Below are positions 7,723 through 14,966 of a stretch of 28,329 bases of DNA, piece after piece. The notes below the pieces were generated by a model. It was not told where the DNA came from, searched no databases, and saw nothing but the letters and a program-made list of their open reading frames with translations. A program made the position numbers and the translations under genes. This DNA is from DASVHS01 sp036001325 (lineage in GTDB: Bacteria; Acidobacteriota; Thermoanaerobaculia; Gp7-AA8): the NCBI GenBank assembly GCA_036001325.1, contig DASYUK010000331.1, forward strand, positions 1 through 28,329. The letters are read 5' to 3'. Numbering within the stretch: position 1 is the stretch's first letter; each line of letters begins with the position of its first letter.

Positions 7723-8304
7723 TCACTGTTCGCCGGCAACCGGCAACTGAGCTCGTCGTTCTTTCCACTTGTGATATCCCCACACCGCCAGGCCGGCGGC
7801 GATCAGGATGATCAAGCCGTACTTTTCGATGTGGGCGGCGCGGCCGAGAACTCGTTCGACGGCGGCGCCGAAGAAGTAGCCAGCGCCGGAGATGACCGCC
7901 GCCCATACGATCACGCTGATCGCCTCGTAGACCAGAAACTTCCAGAGCGCGATCTTCGAGATGCCGATGATCACGGCGCAGGTGATCCGCAGCCCGTACA
8001 GCCACTGCGTGATGATGATCGCCATCGCCCCATACCGCTCGAACATCCGGATGCCGCGACCGAAGTGCTGCTTCATCTTCGGGAATCGATCGAGCAGCTT
8101 CACTCCGTAGCGTCGCCCGAGCCAGAACCAGAAGATGTGACCGACGTAGGCCCCGATCGCCGCGACGAGGGCGACGATGTAGATGTCGAGGTAACCGCGC
8201 TCCGCGAAGAACCCGGCCATGACCAGGATCGTCTCCCCTTCGAGGAACGTCCCGACGAATACCGCCAGGTACCCGAATTTCTGCAAGAGGAGCTCAGGAG
8301 ACAT
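7723..8304 (-). CDS. DedA/VTT-family membrane protein
   Basis: DedA proteins are polytopic inner-membrane proteins linked to lipid scrambling or flipping and to membrane homeostasis. The 193-residue product is a little shorter than E. coli members. It has the family's N-terminal re-entrant segment with the acidic motif (FVGTFLEGETILVMAGFFA, about residues 16-34), the GHIFWFWLGRRYG segment near 55-67, the FERYGAMAIIITQWLYGLR motif with conserved Arg near 88-106, and further hydrophobic segments near 125-150 and 160-178. The C-terminus is basic and cytoplasmic-looking. ATG 8304 was chosen because the family's N-terminal hydrophobic segment follows directly. It is divergent from the secreted-protein gene at 8379 and convergent with ppdK. 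The substrate is unknown. Confidence 0.88.
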   Translation of the reverse strand: MSPELLLQKFGYLAVFVGTFLEGETILVMAGFFAERGYLDIYIVALVAAIGAYVGHIFWFWLGRRYGVKLLDRFPKMKQHFGRGIRMFERYGAMAIIITQWLYGLRITCAVIIGISKIALWKFLVYEAISVIVWAAVISGAGYFFGAAVERVLGRAAHIEKYGLIILIAAGLAVWGYHKWKERRAQLPVAGEQ

Positions 8305-8332
8305 GCTGACCCTGCTTGAAAATGCAAGATTC

Positions 8333-8374
8333 GGGGCGCATTGAAATTGTTACGCCCCGGAAGCACTTTACATT
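8333..8374 (+). promoter_or_regulatory. Candidate promoter with overlapping inverted repeat
   Basis: TTGTTA (8347-8352), a 16-base spacer and TACATT (8369-8374) resemble a sigma70-type promoter ending 4 bases before the ATG at 8379. GGGGCG (8333-8338) and CGCCCC (8353-8358) form an inverted repeat across the -35 region, a possible operator in this divergent gap. Both are read by eye only. Confidence 0.35.
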
Positions 8375-8378
8375 CACC

Positions 8379-8867
8379 ATGAAGCACGTCCTGATCGCCT
8401 CGGTGGCCCTCCTGGCAGCGGTCTCACTCACCGCCCAGACCGACAAGCCACAGCAGACCACAACCACTGTGGACTCCCCGCTCGTCGCGGCCGCGAAGAA
8501 GACGAACCGTATAGGCAAGAAGCGCATCGTCATCACCGACCAGTCGGTGAAGACTTCGACCGGCCACATCACGACGACCAAGGTCCTGCCCGAAGTCAAA
8601 GTGCGCGAGCTGGAGAAGCCGGCGCTGCAGGTTCTCGCCACGGAGAAAAAGGCGAAAGAGGACAAGGACAAGAAGCTCGCCGCCGATCGCGCGGCAGCCG
8701 ACAAAAAGGCCGCTGACGAAAAACAGAAGCGTCTGGCGCGAATGGCCGCCGCGGAAGAAGACGGCCCATACGGTGACGATCCGGCGCACGTCGAACACGA
8801 GCTCGACCAGCAGGCCAAAGCCGGCGCGAATGCGCCGTCAAAGCCGGCCGACACGAAGCATCCGTAG
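8379..8867 (+). CDS. Small secreted Lys/Ala-rich protein of unknown function
   Basis: The 162-residue protein starts MKHVLIASVALLAAVSLTAQ, a Sec signal peptide with likely cleavage after the LTAQ region. Residues about 35-70 carry beta-prone sequence (KRIVITDQSVKTSTGHITTT). About 85-125 is a Lys/Ala/Asp-rich helix that could form a coiled coil, and the tail is Pro/Lys-rich. I recognise no family. The frame is open upstream to 8316, but the signal peptide fixes the start at 8379. It ends in TAG, one base short of the convergent gene at 8869. Similar signal-plus-charged-helix proteins are common periplasmic proteins, but no role can be inferred here. Confidence 0.72.
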   Translation: MKHVLIASVALLAAVSLTAQTDKPQQTTTTVDSPLVAAAKKTNRIGKKRIVITDQSVKTSTGHITTTKVLPEVKVRELEKPALQVLATEKKAKEDKDKKLAADRAAADKKAADEKQKRLARMAAAEEDGPYGDDPAHVEHELDQQAKAGANAPSKPADTKHP

Positions 8868-8868
8868 C

Positions 8869-9528
8869 TCAGCGCTCCGTCCGATGGAGCGTTTCGCGCA
8901 GCTCGAGCGTGCGCAGAACCTTTTCCAGCAGCACCCAGATCTGCTCGAGACTCTTTTCGATCTTCATCAGACGCTCATCGATGTCGGTCGCGTCCAACTC
9001 CTCGATCAAGTCCCAGAAGATCGGGTCGTTTGGCATGTTCCGCGGCACCTTCATCGGCGTTGACAGCGTCGTCTCCGGCGTAACCTGAGGATCGGGATAG
9101 ATCTTCTCGATCATCTGCATGATCGAGCTCTCCGGCGCGATCAACGGCGCGACCGTCATCGCTGTCGACTTCTCGAGCTTGTTGAGGACGTCGAGGTCAG
9201 TGGGGTCGACCATCGCGATTTCCAGCCTTCCGTTCTCGTCGATGCGCACCGGCACCGCCTTGCACTCGAGCGCCAGCTCCCGCCCCATCTTCCGATGAAC
9301 CTTCTTCGGAATGTCGATGTGCAGAAGGCTGATGCAGGGGATGTCGATCTGCTTCGACAGGAACGCCGCCAGCACGTTCTCGTCGATGAATTTCAATTCG
9401 ACGAGCGTCGATCCGAACCGTTTTCCGGTCTGGCGCTGCTCGGCCAGCGCGATCTGCATCTGCACTTCGTCGATCAGATTCGCCGCGAGCAGCATGTCGC
9501 CGAGGTTTTGCCGATGCACCGCGCCCAT
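8869..9528 (-). CDS. Stand-alone MshEN (GspE N-terminal) domain protein, possible c-di-GMP receptor
   Basis: The 219-residue protein is the N-terminal domain of type II secretion/type IV pilus ATPases without the ATPase. Residues 8-31 and 37-60 match the two 24-residue MshEN motifs (RLGxx..., ending LxxQ) with the exact five-residue spacer (RQTGK). Motif 1 departs at the first Arg (Asn8) and at the Gly (Asn17); motif 2 keeps Arg37 but has Lys at the Gly position. Residues about 62-145 complete the GspE_N fold (ALECKAVPVRIDENGRLEIAMVDPTDLDVL). The C-terminal third is an acidic linker followed by a coiled-coil-like helix. MshEN domains of this type bind cyclic di-GMP, so a signalling role is plausible but not shown. 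It lies 13 bases downstream of gpsA on the same strand and probably shares its transcript. Confidence 0.82.
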   Translation of the reverse strand: MGAVHRQNLGDMLLAANLIDEVQMQIALAEQRQTGKRFGSTLVELKFIDENVLAAFLSKQIDIPCISLLHIDIPKKVHRKMGRELALECKAVPVRIDENGRLEIAMVDPTDLDVLNKLEKSTAMTVAPLIAPESSIMQMIEKIYPDPQVTPETTLSTPMKVPRNMPNDPIFWDLIEELDATDIDERLMKIEKSLEQIWVLLEKVLRTLELRETLHRTER

Positions 9529-9541
9529 GGTATCGAAAAGA

Positions 9542-10543
9542 TCAGCGCGCTGCCTCGGCCTTCAGCGTCCGTGACATCAGCCGGTGAATTGCCACCTTCG
9601 GCGACTCGTTTTCGTAAAGAACACGATACATCTCAGTCGTAATCGGCATCTCGATCGAGTGACGTTCCGACAACTCCTTCGCCGACTTCGACGTCTTCAC
9701 GCCTTCCGCCACGAACTTCGTCTCATCGAGAATATCGTCGAGCCGCTTTCCGCGGCCGAGTGCCACGCCGACGCTGCGGTTCCGCGACAGCGAACCCGTG
9801 CACGTCAGAACGAGATCGCCCATGCCGGCCAGGCCGGCGAAAGTCTCCGGCTTTCCGCCGAGCGTGATTCCGAGCCGCATGATCTCGTGGAGCCCGCGCG
9901 TGATCAGCGCCGCGTTCGTGTTGGAGCCGAGGCCGAGACCTTCCAGGACGCCGGCAGCGATGGCGATGACGTTTTTCAGCGAGCCGGCCAGCTCGACGCC
10001 GACGACGTCGGACGAGTTGTACAGACGAAATGTCCCGCAGGACAGAAGACGCTGCAGCTCCTGCGCGAAATCGAGATCGTGCGATGCGGTGACCGCCACC
10101 GTCGGATCGCCGCGCGCGAGCTCGACCGCAAACGTCGGTCCGGAAAGAACTGCGAAACGCCGGAGCTTGTCGCCGAGGACCGCCGCCGTGACTTCCGACA
10201 TGCGATCGAGCGTCTCGTTCTCGATGCCCTTCGTACCGGAGACAATGCTCACGGGCTTCGTGATGTAGGGCGCGAGATCCGTAAGAACGCGGCGGTAGTG
10301 ATGACTGGGCACGACCATGAAGATCGTGTCGGAGAACGTCGCTGCCTCCTCGAACTCGTTCGTGACATGCACGCTATCGCCGATCTGCACATCGCGCAGA
10401 TACGACGGATTCGTCCTCGTCCTATGGAGCGCCTCGGCCACCTTCGGATCGTGGGCCCACAGCATGACTTCGTTTCCGCAGCGCATCGACATGACAGCCA
10501 TCGCTGTGCCGAAAGAGCCCGCGCCGATCACGGTGATCTTCAT
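9542..10543 (-). CDS. gpsA: NAD(P)-dependent glycerol-3-phosphate dehydrogenase
   Basis: GpsA reduces dihydroxyacetone phosphate to sn-glycerol-3-phosphate, the backbone of membrane phospholipids, in the cytoplasm. The 333-residue product has the normal length. It starts with a Rossmann dinucleotide-binding motif (MKITVIGAGSFGTAMA). It contains the family blocks VLSGPTFAVELARGDPT, the catalytic-lysine segment AGSLKNVIAIAAGVLEGLGLG, the substrate-binding segment GLAGMGDLVLTCTGSLSRNRSVG, and the helical C-terminal domain with EGVKTSK. The ATG overlaps the plsY stop by four bases (ATGA at 10540-10543), so translation is coupled. PlsY uses the product of GpsA as its acceptor, which explains the pairing. 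Confidence 0.97.
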   Translation of the reverse strand: MKITVIGAGSFGTAMAVMSMRCGNEVMLWAHDPKVAEALHRTRTNPSYLRDVQIGDSVHVTNEFEEAATFSDTIFMVVPSHHYRRVLTDLAPYITKPVSIVSGTKGIENETLDRMSEVTAAVLGDKLRRFAVLSGPTFAVELARGDPTVAVTASHDLDFAQELQRLLSCGTFRLYNSSDVVGVELAGSLKNVIAIAAGVLEGLGLGSNTNAALITRGLHEIMRLGITLGGKPETFAGLAGMGDLVLTCTGSLSRNRSVGVALGRGKRLDDILDETKFVAEGVKTSKSAKELSERHSIEMPITTEMYRVLYENESPKVAIHRLMSRTLKAEAAR

Positions 10544-11187
10544 TGCTTGCGCTCGCCCATGCGCCGCTCCGTCCCTTGAGTCAGTCTCGCGATGTTCGAG
10601 TGGTGCTTCGTGATCACGGCGATGGCGATCAGGATGCTGATGACGATCCGCCAGAATGGCGCGTCATGTGCGAGAAAGCGCATGAAGACCGGCACGGATG
10701 CGGCGCTGATGATCGACGACAGCGACACGAAGCGCGTGGAGACGATGACGATGAGAAAAACGATGGCCGCCGCCGCGATAACGAGCGGATCGAGCGCCAG
10801 AAAAACCCCTGTCGCCGTGGCCACGCCTTTGCCGCCATGAAAACGCAGCCAGACTGGAAACATGTGTGCGAGCACCGCGATCAGCCCGGCGAGCGTGATC
10901 CACATCTCGCGCGAATCGATCGGACTCGCCGAAGCCGCGACGAACGGCCAGTCGGGACGAGCCACGATCCAGCGCGCAACCTCGATCGCCGCATATCCCT
11001 TCGCGATGTCGAGGAGAAGCGCCACGACGCCGGCAGTCCTGCCAACCGTCCGCGCGACATTCGTCGCTCCGACGTTGCGGCTTCCCATTTCGCGGAGATC
11101 CATACCGCCAACGATTCGGGCCACGAGATAGCTGAACGGGATTGAGCCGATGAGGTAGGAGATTATGACCAGCGCGAGTGGGAGCAC
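10540..11187 (-). CDS. plsY: Acyl-phosphate:glycerol-3-phosphate acyltransferase
   Basis: PlsY is an inner-membrane enzyme that transfers an acyl group from acyl-phosphate to glycerol-3-phosphate and makes lysophosphatidic acid. The 215-residue product has the family's three conserved loops: GSIPFSYLVAR (about 13-23), the Gly/Asn-rich GSRNVGATNVART (about 35-47), and FHGGKGVATATG (about 118-129). These are separated by five or so hydrophobic segments. The start is GTG at 11187, directly before the first hydrophobic helix. It heads the plsY-gpsA-MshEN run. Upstream is a palindromic repeat and the end of the mccB-like gene. Confidence 0.95.
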   Translation of the reverse strand: MLPLALVIISYLIGSIPFSYLVARIVGGMDLREMGSRNVGATNVARTVGRTAGVVALLLDIAKGYAAIEVARWIVARPDWPFVAASASPIDSREMWITLAGLIAVLAHMFPVWLRFHGGKGVATATGVFLALDPLVIAAAAIVFLIVIVSTRFVSLSSIISAASVPVFMRFLAHDAPFWRIVISILIAIAVITKHHSNIARLTQGTERRMGERKQ

Positions 11188-11198
11188 TCGGACATTCT

Positions 11199-11273
11199 AG
11201 GTCGTAGGTCGTGGGTCGTAAGTGCCGTGGGCCTTTGGGCGCTGAGGCCCCCGATACCTACGACCTACGACTT
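11199..11273. repeat. Palindrome of short tandem units between mccB-like gene and plsY
   Basis: AGGTCGTAGGTCGT at 11199-11212 (tandem 7-base AGGTCGT words) is matched by its near reverse complement at 11256-11273. A second stem, GGGCCT (11229-11234)/AGGCCC (11245-11250), sits inside. The right arm contains the TAG stop (11265-11267) of the minus-strand gene, so the repeat supplies the end of that coding sequence. Layout and word structure resemble the element at 7649-7713, but the words differ. Confidence 0.7.
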
Positions 11274-12410
11274 GATACCTTCAAACGCGTTTTCCAGATC
11301 CGCGATCAGATCCTCGATATCCTCGATGCCGACGGAGATGCGCACGAGCCCCGGTGTGATGCCGAGTCGTTTGCGTGTCTCTTCCGGAACGGAGCCGTGC
11401 GTCATCGACACGGGATGGGAGATCAGCGTTTCCACGCCGCCGAGCGATTCGGCGAGCGAGCAGAGTCGAACTCGGTCGAGAAACTTCTTCGCGTTCTCCC
11501 TCGATCCCAATTCGAATGAGATCATCGAGCCGAATCCGTTCATCTGCTTCTTTGCGAGCTGATGCTGCGGATGGTCAGGCAGGCCGGGGTAGTAAACCTT
11601 TTTCACCTTCTTGTGATTGCGAAGGTACTCCGCCATCGCCATTCCGTTCTCTTCATGCCGCTTCATCCGCACGGCGAGTGTCTTCACGCCGCGCAGCACG
11701 AGCCACGAATCGAATGGCGAGAGGATCGCGCCGACTGCGTTCTGCAGGAAAGCGATCTTCTCCGCGATCTCATCGGAGCTCGATACGACGACGCCGCCGA
11801 TCGAATCGGAATGGCCGTTGAGAAATTTCGTCGTCGAATGGAGCACGATGTCGGCGCCGAGCTCGATCGGCCGCTGCAGATACGGCGAGCAGAACGTGTT
11901 GTCGACGACGACGAGCGCGCCGCCTTTGTGCGCGACATCCGAGCACGCCGCAAGATCGGTGATCGTCATCATCGGGTTCGTCGGCGTCTCGAGAAAGACG
12001 ATCTTCGTCTCCGGCCGCATCGCCTTGCGAACCTCGTCGGCCTTCGACGTATCGACGTACGTGAACTCGAGCCCGAACTTCTCCAGCACGCGGCTGAAGA
12101 GACGGTACGAGCCGCCGTACATGTTCTCGCCGGCGACGACGTGATCGCCCGACTGCAGCAGTCGGAAGACCGTGTCGATCGCCGCCATGCCGGACGCAAA
12201 GCAGCGGCCGTGCTTACCGCGCTCGAGCGCCGCGATGTTCCTTTCGAGAGCCTCGCGGGTCGGATTCTGCGTGCGCGCGTATTCGTAGCCTTTGTGCCGG
12301 CCGAGCTCCGGCTGCACATAGGTCGAGGTCTGATAAATCGGAATCGTCACCGCACCGGTGTGCGGCTCAGGCTCCTGGCCGGCGTGAATGCAATCGGTTG
12401 AAAAGCCCAT
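11265..12410 (-). CDS. Cys/Met metabolism PLP enzyme (cystathionine gamma-lyase/synthase type)
   Basis: The 381-residue product belongs to the PLP-dependent transsulfuration family that makes or breaks cystathionine. It starts MGFSTDCIHAGQEPEPHTGAV and has YARTQNPTR (44-52), the GMAAIDTVF segment, the cofactor-binding VVVDNTFCSPYLQRP (167-181) and the PLP lysine Lys195 in HSTTKFLNGHSD. The C-terminal domain carries SLGGVETLISHPVSMTH and LVRISVGIEDIEDLIADL. Sequence alone does not separate gamma-synthase (metB) from gamma-lyase (mccB). The gene begins three bases after the stop of a cystathionine beta-synthase-like gene, and that pairing favours a lyase that converts cystathionine to cysteine. 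The last codon and the stop lie in a palindromic repeat. Confidence 0.93.
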   Translation of the reverse strand: MGFSTDCIHAGQEPEPHTGAVTIPIYQTSTYVQPELGRHKGYEYARTQNPTREALERNIAALERGKHGRCFASGMAAIDTVFRLLQSGDHVVAGENMYGGSYRLFSRVLEKFGLEFTYVDTSKADEVRKAMRPETKIVFLETPTNPMMTITDLAACSDVAHKGGALVVVDNTFCSPYLQRPIELGADIVLHSTTKFLNGHSDSIGGVVVSSSDEIAEKIAFLQNAVGAILSPFDSWLVLRGVKTLAVRMKRHEENGMAMAEYLRNHKKVKKVYYPGLPDHPQHQLAKKQMNGFGSMISFELGSRENAKKFLDRVRLCSLAESLGGVETLISHPVSMTHGSVPEETRKRLGITPGLVRISVGIEDIEDLIADLENAFEGIKS

Positions 12411-12413
12411 GGC

Positions 12414-13364
12414 TCACTCGCTACACCACTTTGTATAGATACCCTTCGAGATGTACCGCTCTGCGGCGTCGGGGATCAGTGTGACCAGACGTTTGCCGGG
12501 GCCGAGCTTCTCCGCGACTTGCAACGACGCGTGCACGTTCGCTCCGGCGGAGGATGCGCCGAGGACGCCTTCTTCGAGAGCGAGGCGGCGGACCATGGCG
12601 AAGGCCGGTTCGTCCTCGACCATGATGATGTCGTCGGCCAGCGACATGTCGAGCACCGGCGGAATGAACGAGGACGCGCCGATTCCTTCGACTTCGTGCG
12701 GTCCCGCTTCACCACCCTTCAGGATCGATCCCTGCGGCTCGACGATCACGCAGTAAACGTTGCGGATGCGCTCGCGCAGATAGCGCGCGACACCGGTGAA
12801 TGTTCCACCCGTTCCCGCGCCGGCGACAAACGCATCGACGCGCCCCTGCATCTGCTCGTAGATCTCTGCCCCCGTCGTCTCGTAATGCGCCTCGGCGTTG
12901 AACGGATTTGCGAACTGCTGCGGCACGTAGGAATTCGGGATCTCCGCGGCGAGCTGCTGCGCTTTGTTGATCGCGCCCTTCATCCCTTCTGCTTTCGGGG
13001 TGAGCACGACTTCGCCGCCGAGGGCTTTCATGACTTGTTGTTTCTCGATGGAGAAATTTTCAGGAACGGTGAGGATCACGCGATATCCCATGCGCACACC
13101 GGCCAGCGCGAGCGCGATGCCGGTGTTTCCGGCCGTCGGCTCGATGATCGTCGCGCCCTTCTTCAACAATCCTGCCTTCTCCGCGCGTGCGATCATGCCG
13201 ACGCCGATGCGGTCCTTCACCGATCCGCCGGGACTGAGAAACTCCAGCTTGGCGTAGATCGCAGCGCGAGCCGCACCGCCGATGTTGGCGAGCTGGACGA
13301 TCGGTGTGTTGCCGACGAGATCGAGGATGTTGTCGACGGGTGGAAGGAGTGGGCGGGGCGGCAA
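12414..13364 (-). CDS. Cysteine synthase family PLP enzyme (CysK or MccA-type cystathionine beta-synthase)
   Basis: This enzyme either makes cysteine from O-acetylserine and sulfide or joins activated serine to homocysteine. From a TTG at 13364 it has 316 residues, the usual family length. It has NILDLVGNTPIVQL, the PLP lysine Lys50 in SPGGSVKDRIG, the substrate loop PTAGNTG (about 76-82), the phosphate-binding GAGTGGTF, and the closing PDAAERYISKGIY. The combination of PTAGNTGIALA, VPENFSIEKQQVMKALGGE, NSYVPQQFANPFN and a mccB-like neighbour three bases downstream favours the MccA type; this is inference. The start is uncertain: the frame is open to 13439, but residues coded beyond 13380 are translated palindromic repeat, so the downstream TTG was chosen. 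No ribosome-binding site is obvious. Confidence 0.9.
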   Translation of the reverse strand: MPPRPLLPPVDNILDLVGNTPIVQLANIGGAARAAIYAKLEFLSPGGSVKDRIGVGMIARAEKAGLLKKGATIIEPTAGNTGIALALAGVRMGYRVILTVPENFSIEKQQVMKALGGEVVLTPKAEGMKGAINKAQQLAAEIPNSYVPQQFANPFNAEAHYETTGAEIYEQMQGRVDAFVAGAGTGGTFTGVARYLRERIRNVYCVIVEPQGSILKGGEAGPHEVEGIGASSFIPPVLDMSLADDIIMVEDEPAFAMVRRLALEEGVLGASSAGANVHASLQVAEKLGPGKRLVTLIPDAAERYISKGIYTKWCSE

Positions 13365-13381
13365 AGCGCGCGCATTGTAAC

Positions 13382-13434
13382 GTGTAGCGGCGGGCTTCAG
13401 CCCGCCGACGGCGCGCTGAAGCGCGCCGCTACAC
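13382..13434. repeat. Double-hairpin palindromic element upstream of the cysK-like gene
   Basis: The 53-bp element has an outer stem GTGTAGCGGCG (13382-13392)/CGCCGCTACAC (13424-13434). Two inner hairpins, GGCGGGCT-TC-AGCCCGCC (13389-13406) and GGCGCGCT-GA-AGCGCGCC (13410-13427), are separated by GAC. The inner and outer stems share bases, so only a three-way junction or the full cruciform forms at once. The layout and GAC spacer match the glyS insert, but the stem sequences differ. Confidence 0.8.
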
Positions 13435-13440
13435 CACAAA

Positions 13441-13470
13441 CCAAAACGGCGGACCCGAAGGCCCGCCGTA
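13441..13470 (-). terminator. Intrinsic terminator of the zinc-ribbon gene
   Basis: On the minus strand ACGGCGGGCC, a UUCG tetraloop and GGUCCGCCGU form a 10-bp stem with one G-U pair (13446-13469), followed by UUUUGG. It lies about 25 bases after the TAA of the zinc-ribbon gene. Confidence 0.75.
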
Positions 13471-13493
13471 TGCGAGAACCGCTGATGTTCAAG

Positions 13494-13811
13494 TTACGCC
13501 CAGGAAGACGGGCGCGTCGACGAACGGCGCTGGTTGTAGCAATCGCGGCAGTAGACCGGCTTCCCGCTGACCGGGGTGAAGGGCACTTCGGTCGCGACGC
13601 CGCAGCTGTCGCAGGTGACGCTGACCATCTGGCGCTCGCGGGAGCCACCGTTTCCGTCGCGCGCCATCTTGCGCTTGTCGCGGCAGTTCTTGCAGCGCTT
13701 CGGCTCGTTGGTGAAGCCCCGCTCTGCGTAAAAGGCCTGCTCGTTTTTACTGAACACGAAGTCCTGTCCACAATCAGCACATTGAAGGGTCTTATCGTTG
13801 AATGTATCCAT
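13494..13811 (-). CDS. Small double zinc-ribbon protein
   Basis: The 105-residue protein has two Cys4 zinc-binding units. The first uses C11-x2-C14 and C40-x2-C43 around the conserved QDFVFSKNEQAFYAERGF segment, which matches the probable zinc-ribbon family (PF13451-like). The second uses C67-x2-C70 and C88-x2-C91 around VPFTPVSGKPVYC. Such proteins are small, cytoplasmic and of unknown biochemical role; binding to nucleic acid or protein is a fair guess. The frame is open to 13979, but the ATG at 13811 has AGGAG 11 bases before it and the conserved sequence starts right after, so the short form was chosen. It ends in TAA and is followed by a strong terminator, so it is probably a single-gene unit. 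Confidence 0.85.
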   Translation of the reverse strand: MDTFNDKTLQCADCGQDFVFSKNEQAFYAERGFTNEPKRCKNCRDKRKMARDGNGGSRERQMVSVTCDSCGVATEVPFTPVSGKPVYCRDCYNQRRSSTRPSSWA

Positions 13812-14102
13812 GAACCTTTGATCTCCTAATGAACTACTACACGTTGCCTTTGAAACTCGAAATGCCGCAGCGCTGTGATCGCGTGCGGGGTGCCGCGACG
13901 TCGTCCCCGCTTTTTCTGGGTGTTTTCCAACGGCTTCTCCGATCAGCCCCCTTCCGCGCGAAAACACACGACTCCTCAATGCGAGCTGCTGTGCGTTCGA
14001 TTGTTTTGATTGGAGTCGCTGGCTCGCTTTCTAGCATAGTTGTCCAATCGACGCAACGACTTACGTGAATGTACAAATAACGGTCAAGGTCTCCACGATT
14101 CA
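13812..14102. other. Gene-less 291-bp divergent region with RNA-fold potential
   Basis: No convincing gene is present between the zinc-ribbon gene and the DUF72 gene. An 8-bp inverted repeat GTGTTTTC (13920-13927)/GAAAACAC (13960-13967) encloses 32 bases. GCGGGG (13885-13890)/CCCCGC (13905-13910) is followed on the plus strand by TTTTTCT, a terminator-like shape for a plus-strand RNA that no known gene explains. A TATGCT on the minus strand (14036-14041) could be a -10 box for the zinc-ribbon gene, which would give a leader of roughly 220 bases. These are weak calls. Confidence 0.4.
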
Positions 14103-14966
14103 ATGTCGAAACACACAATCCGCATCGGTCCCGCCGGCTGGAGCTACACGGACTGGGAGGGAACCGTCTACCCGCAGCACGGATCGAGGTTCGATCACCT
14201 TGCGTATCTCGCAAATTTCTTCGACACGATCGAGATCAATTCGCCGTTCTATCGCATCCCTCCGCCGACGCATGCGAAGAGCTGGGCCCGCCGCGTGGCG
14301 TCAAATCCCGACTTCAAATTCACGACGAAGGTGTTCCGCGGTTTCACGCACGAGAACGCGGAGCTTGCCGCCGCGGACGTGAAGGCATTTCGCAACTACC
14401 TCGATCCTCTCGTGCGCGAAGAGCGCCTCGGCGCGCTCCTTCTGCAGTTTCCGTGGAGCTTCAAAAACTCGCCTGAAGCCTGCGCAAAGCTCGAAACTCT
14501 GTTTCGCGCGTTCGAGGAGTACCCGAAAGCGCTGGAGGTTCGTCACGCGACATTTCAGAACGACGAGTTCTCCCGTTTTCTGGACGAGCACAACGTCGCA
14601 TTCGTCAACGTCGACCAGCCGCTCTTCCACGATTCCGTGAAGCCCGCCGATGTCGTCACGGGTCCCCTGGGTTACGTCCGCTTTCACGGCCGCAACTACG
14701 AAAAGTGGTTTGCGCACAGCGAAAGCTGGGAGCGCTACAACTATCTCTATTCGCCGGAGGAGCTGGAGCCGTGGGTCGAGCGGATCGAACGAATGTCGGA
14801 GGAAAAGGAGACGTACGTGATCACGAACAATCACTTTCGAGGGCAGGCGGTCGTGAACGCCGCGGATTTGAAAGTGGCACTAGGGTTGGGAGGAAAGTTG
14901 CCGCCGCAATTGAAAGAGGTGTATGGGGATCGAATCCCTCTCCCGCCGGGAGAGGGTGGCGCGTAG
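14103..14966 (+). CDS. DUF72 (YecE-like) protein
   Basis: The 287-residue product belongs to the widespread DUF72 family, predicted to form a TIM-barrel and of unknown biochemical function. It starts RIGPAGWSYTDWEGTVYP and has FFDTIEINSPFYRIP (about residues 40-54), FKFTTKVFRGFTHE, LLLQFPWSFKNS, the histidine-containing LEVRHATF, YVRFHGRN, and the closing TNNHFRGQAVVNA. These blocks and the length are typical. The ATG at 14103 was chosen because family sequence starts at once; the frame is open to 14040. The last ten residues (IPLPPGEGGA) and the TAG stop are encoded by a REP-like repeat, so the native C-terminus was probably altered by that insertion. selB follows 80 bases downstream on the same strand. 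Confidence 0.92.
   Translation: MSKHTIRIGPAGWSYTDWEGTVYPQHGSRFDHLAYLANFFDTIEINSPFYRIPPPTHAKSWARRVASNPDFKFTTKVFRGFTHENAELAAADVKAFRNYLDPLVREERLGALLLQFPWSFKNSPEACAKLETLFRAFEEYPKALEVRHATFQNDEFSRFLDEHNVAFVNVDQPLFHDSVKPADVVTGPLGYVRFHGRNYEKWFAHSESWERYNYLYSPEELEPWVERIERMSEEKETYVITNNHFRGQAVVNAADLKVALGLGGKLPPQLKEVYGDRIPLPPGEGGA

Noticed and set aside
13367..13439. Extended N-terminus of the cysK-like protein
   Set aside because: It is encoded by the double-hairpin repeat, and the resulting length exceeds the family's; the downstream TTG is preferred.
12519..13829. Plus-strand ORF of 436 codons opposite the cysK-like and zinc-ribbon genes
   Set aside because: It spans two genes and a palindromic repeat; its length comes from GC-rich codon bias.
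13885..13915. Plus-strand intrinsic terminator
   Set aside because: The shape is good, but no plus-strand gene lies upstream to use it, so it is reported only as part of the leader region.
13829..14068. Plus-strand 79-codon ORF in the divergent region
   Set aside because: No Shine-Dalgarno sequence, no domain, and it mostly mirrors the minus-strand extension of the zinc-ribbon frame.
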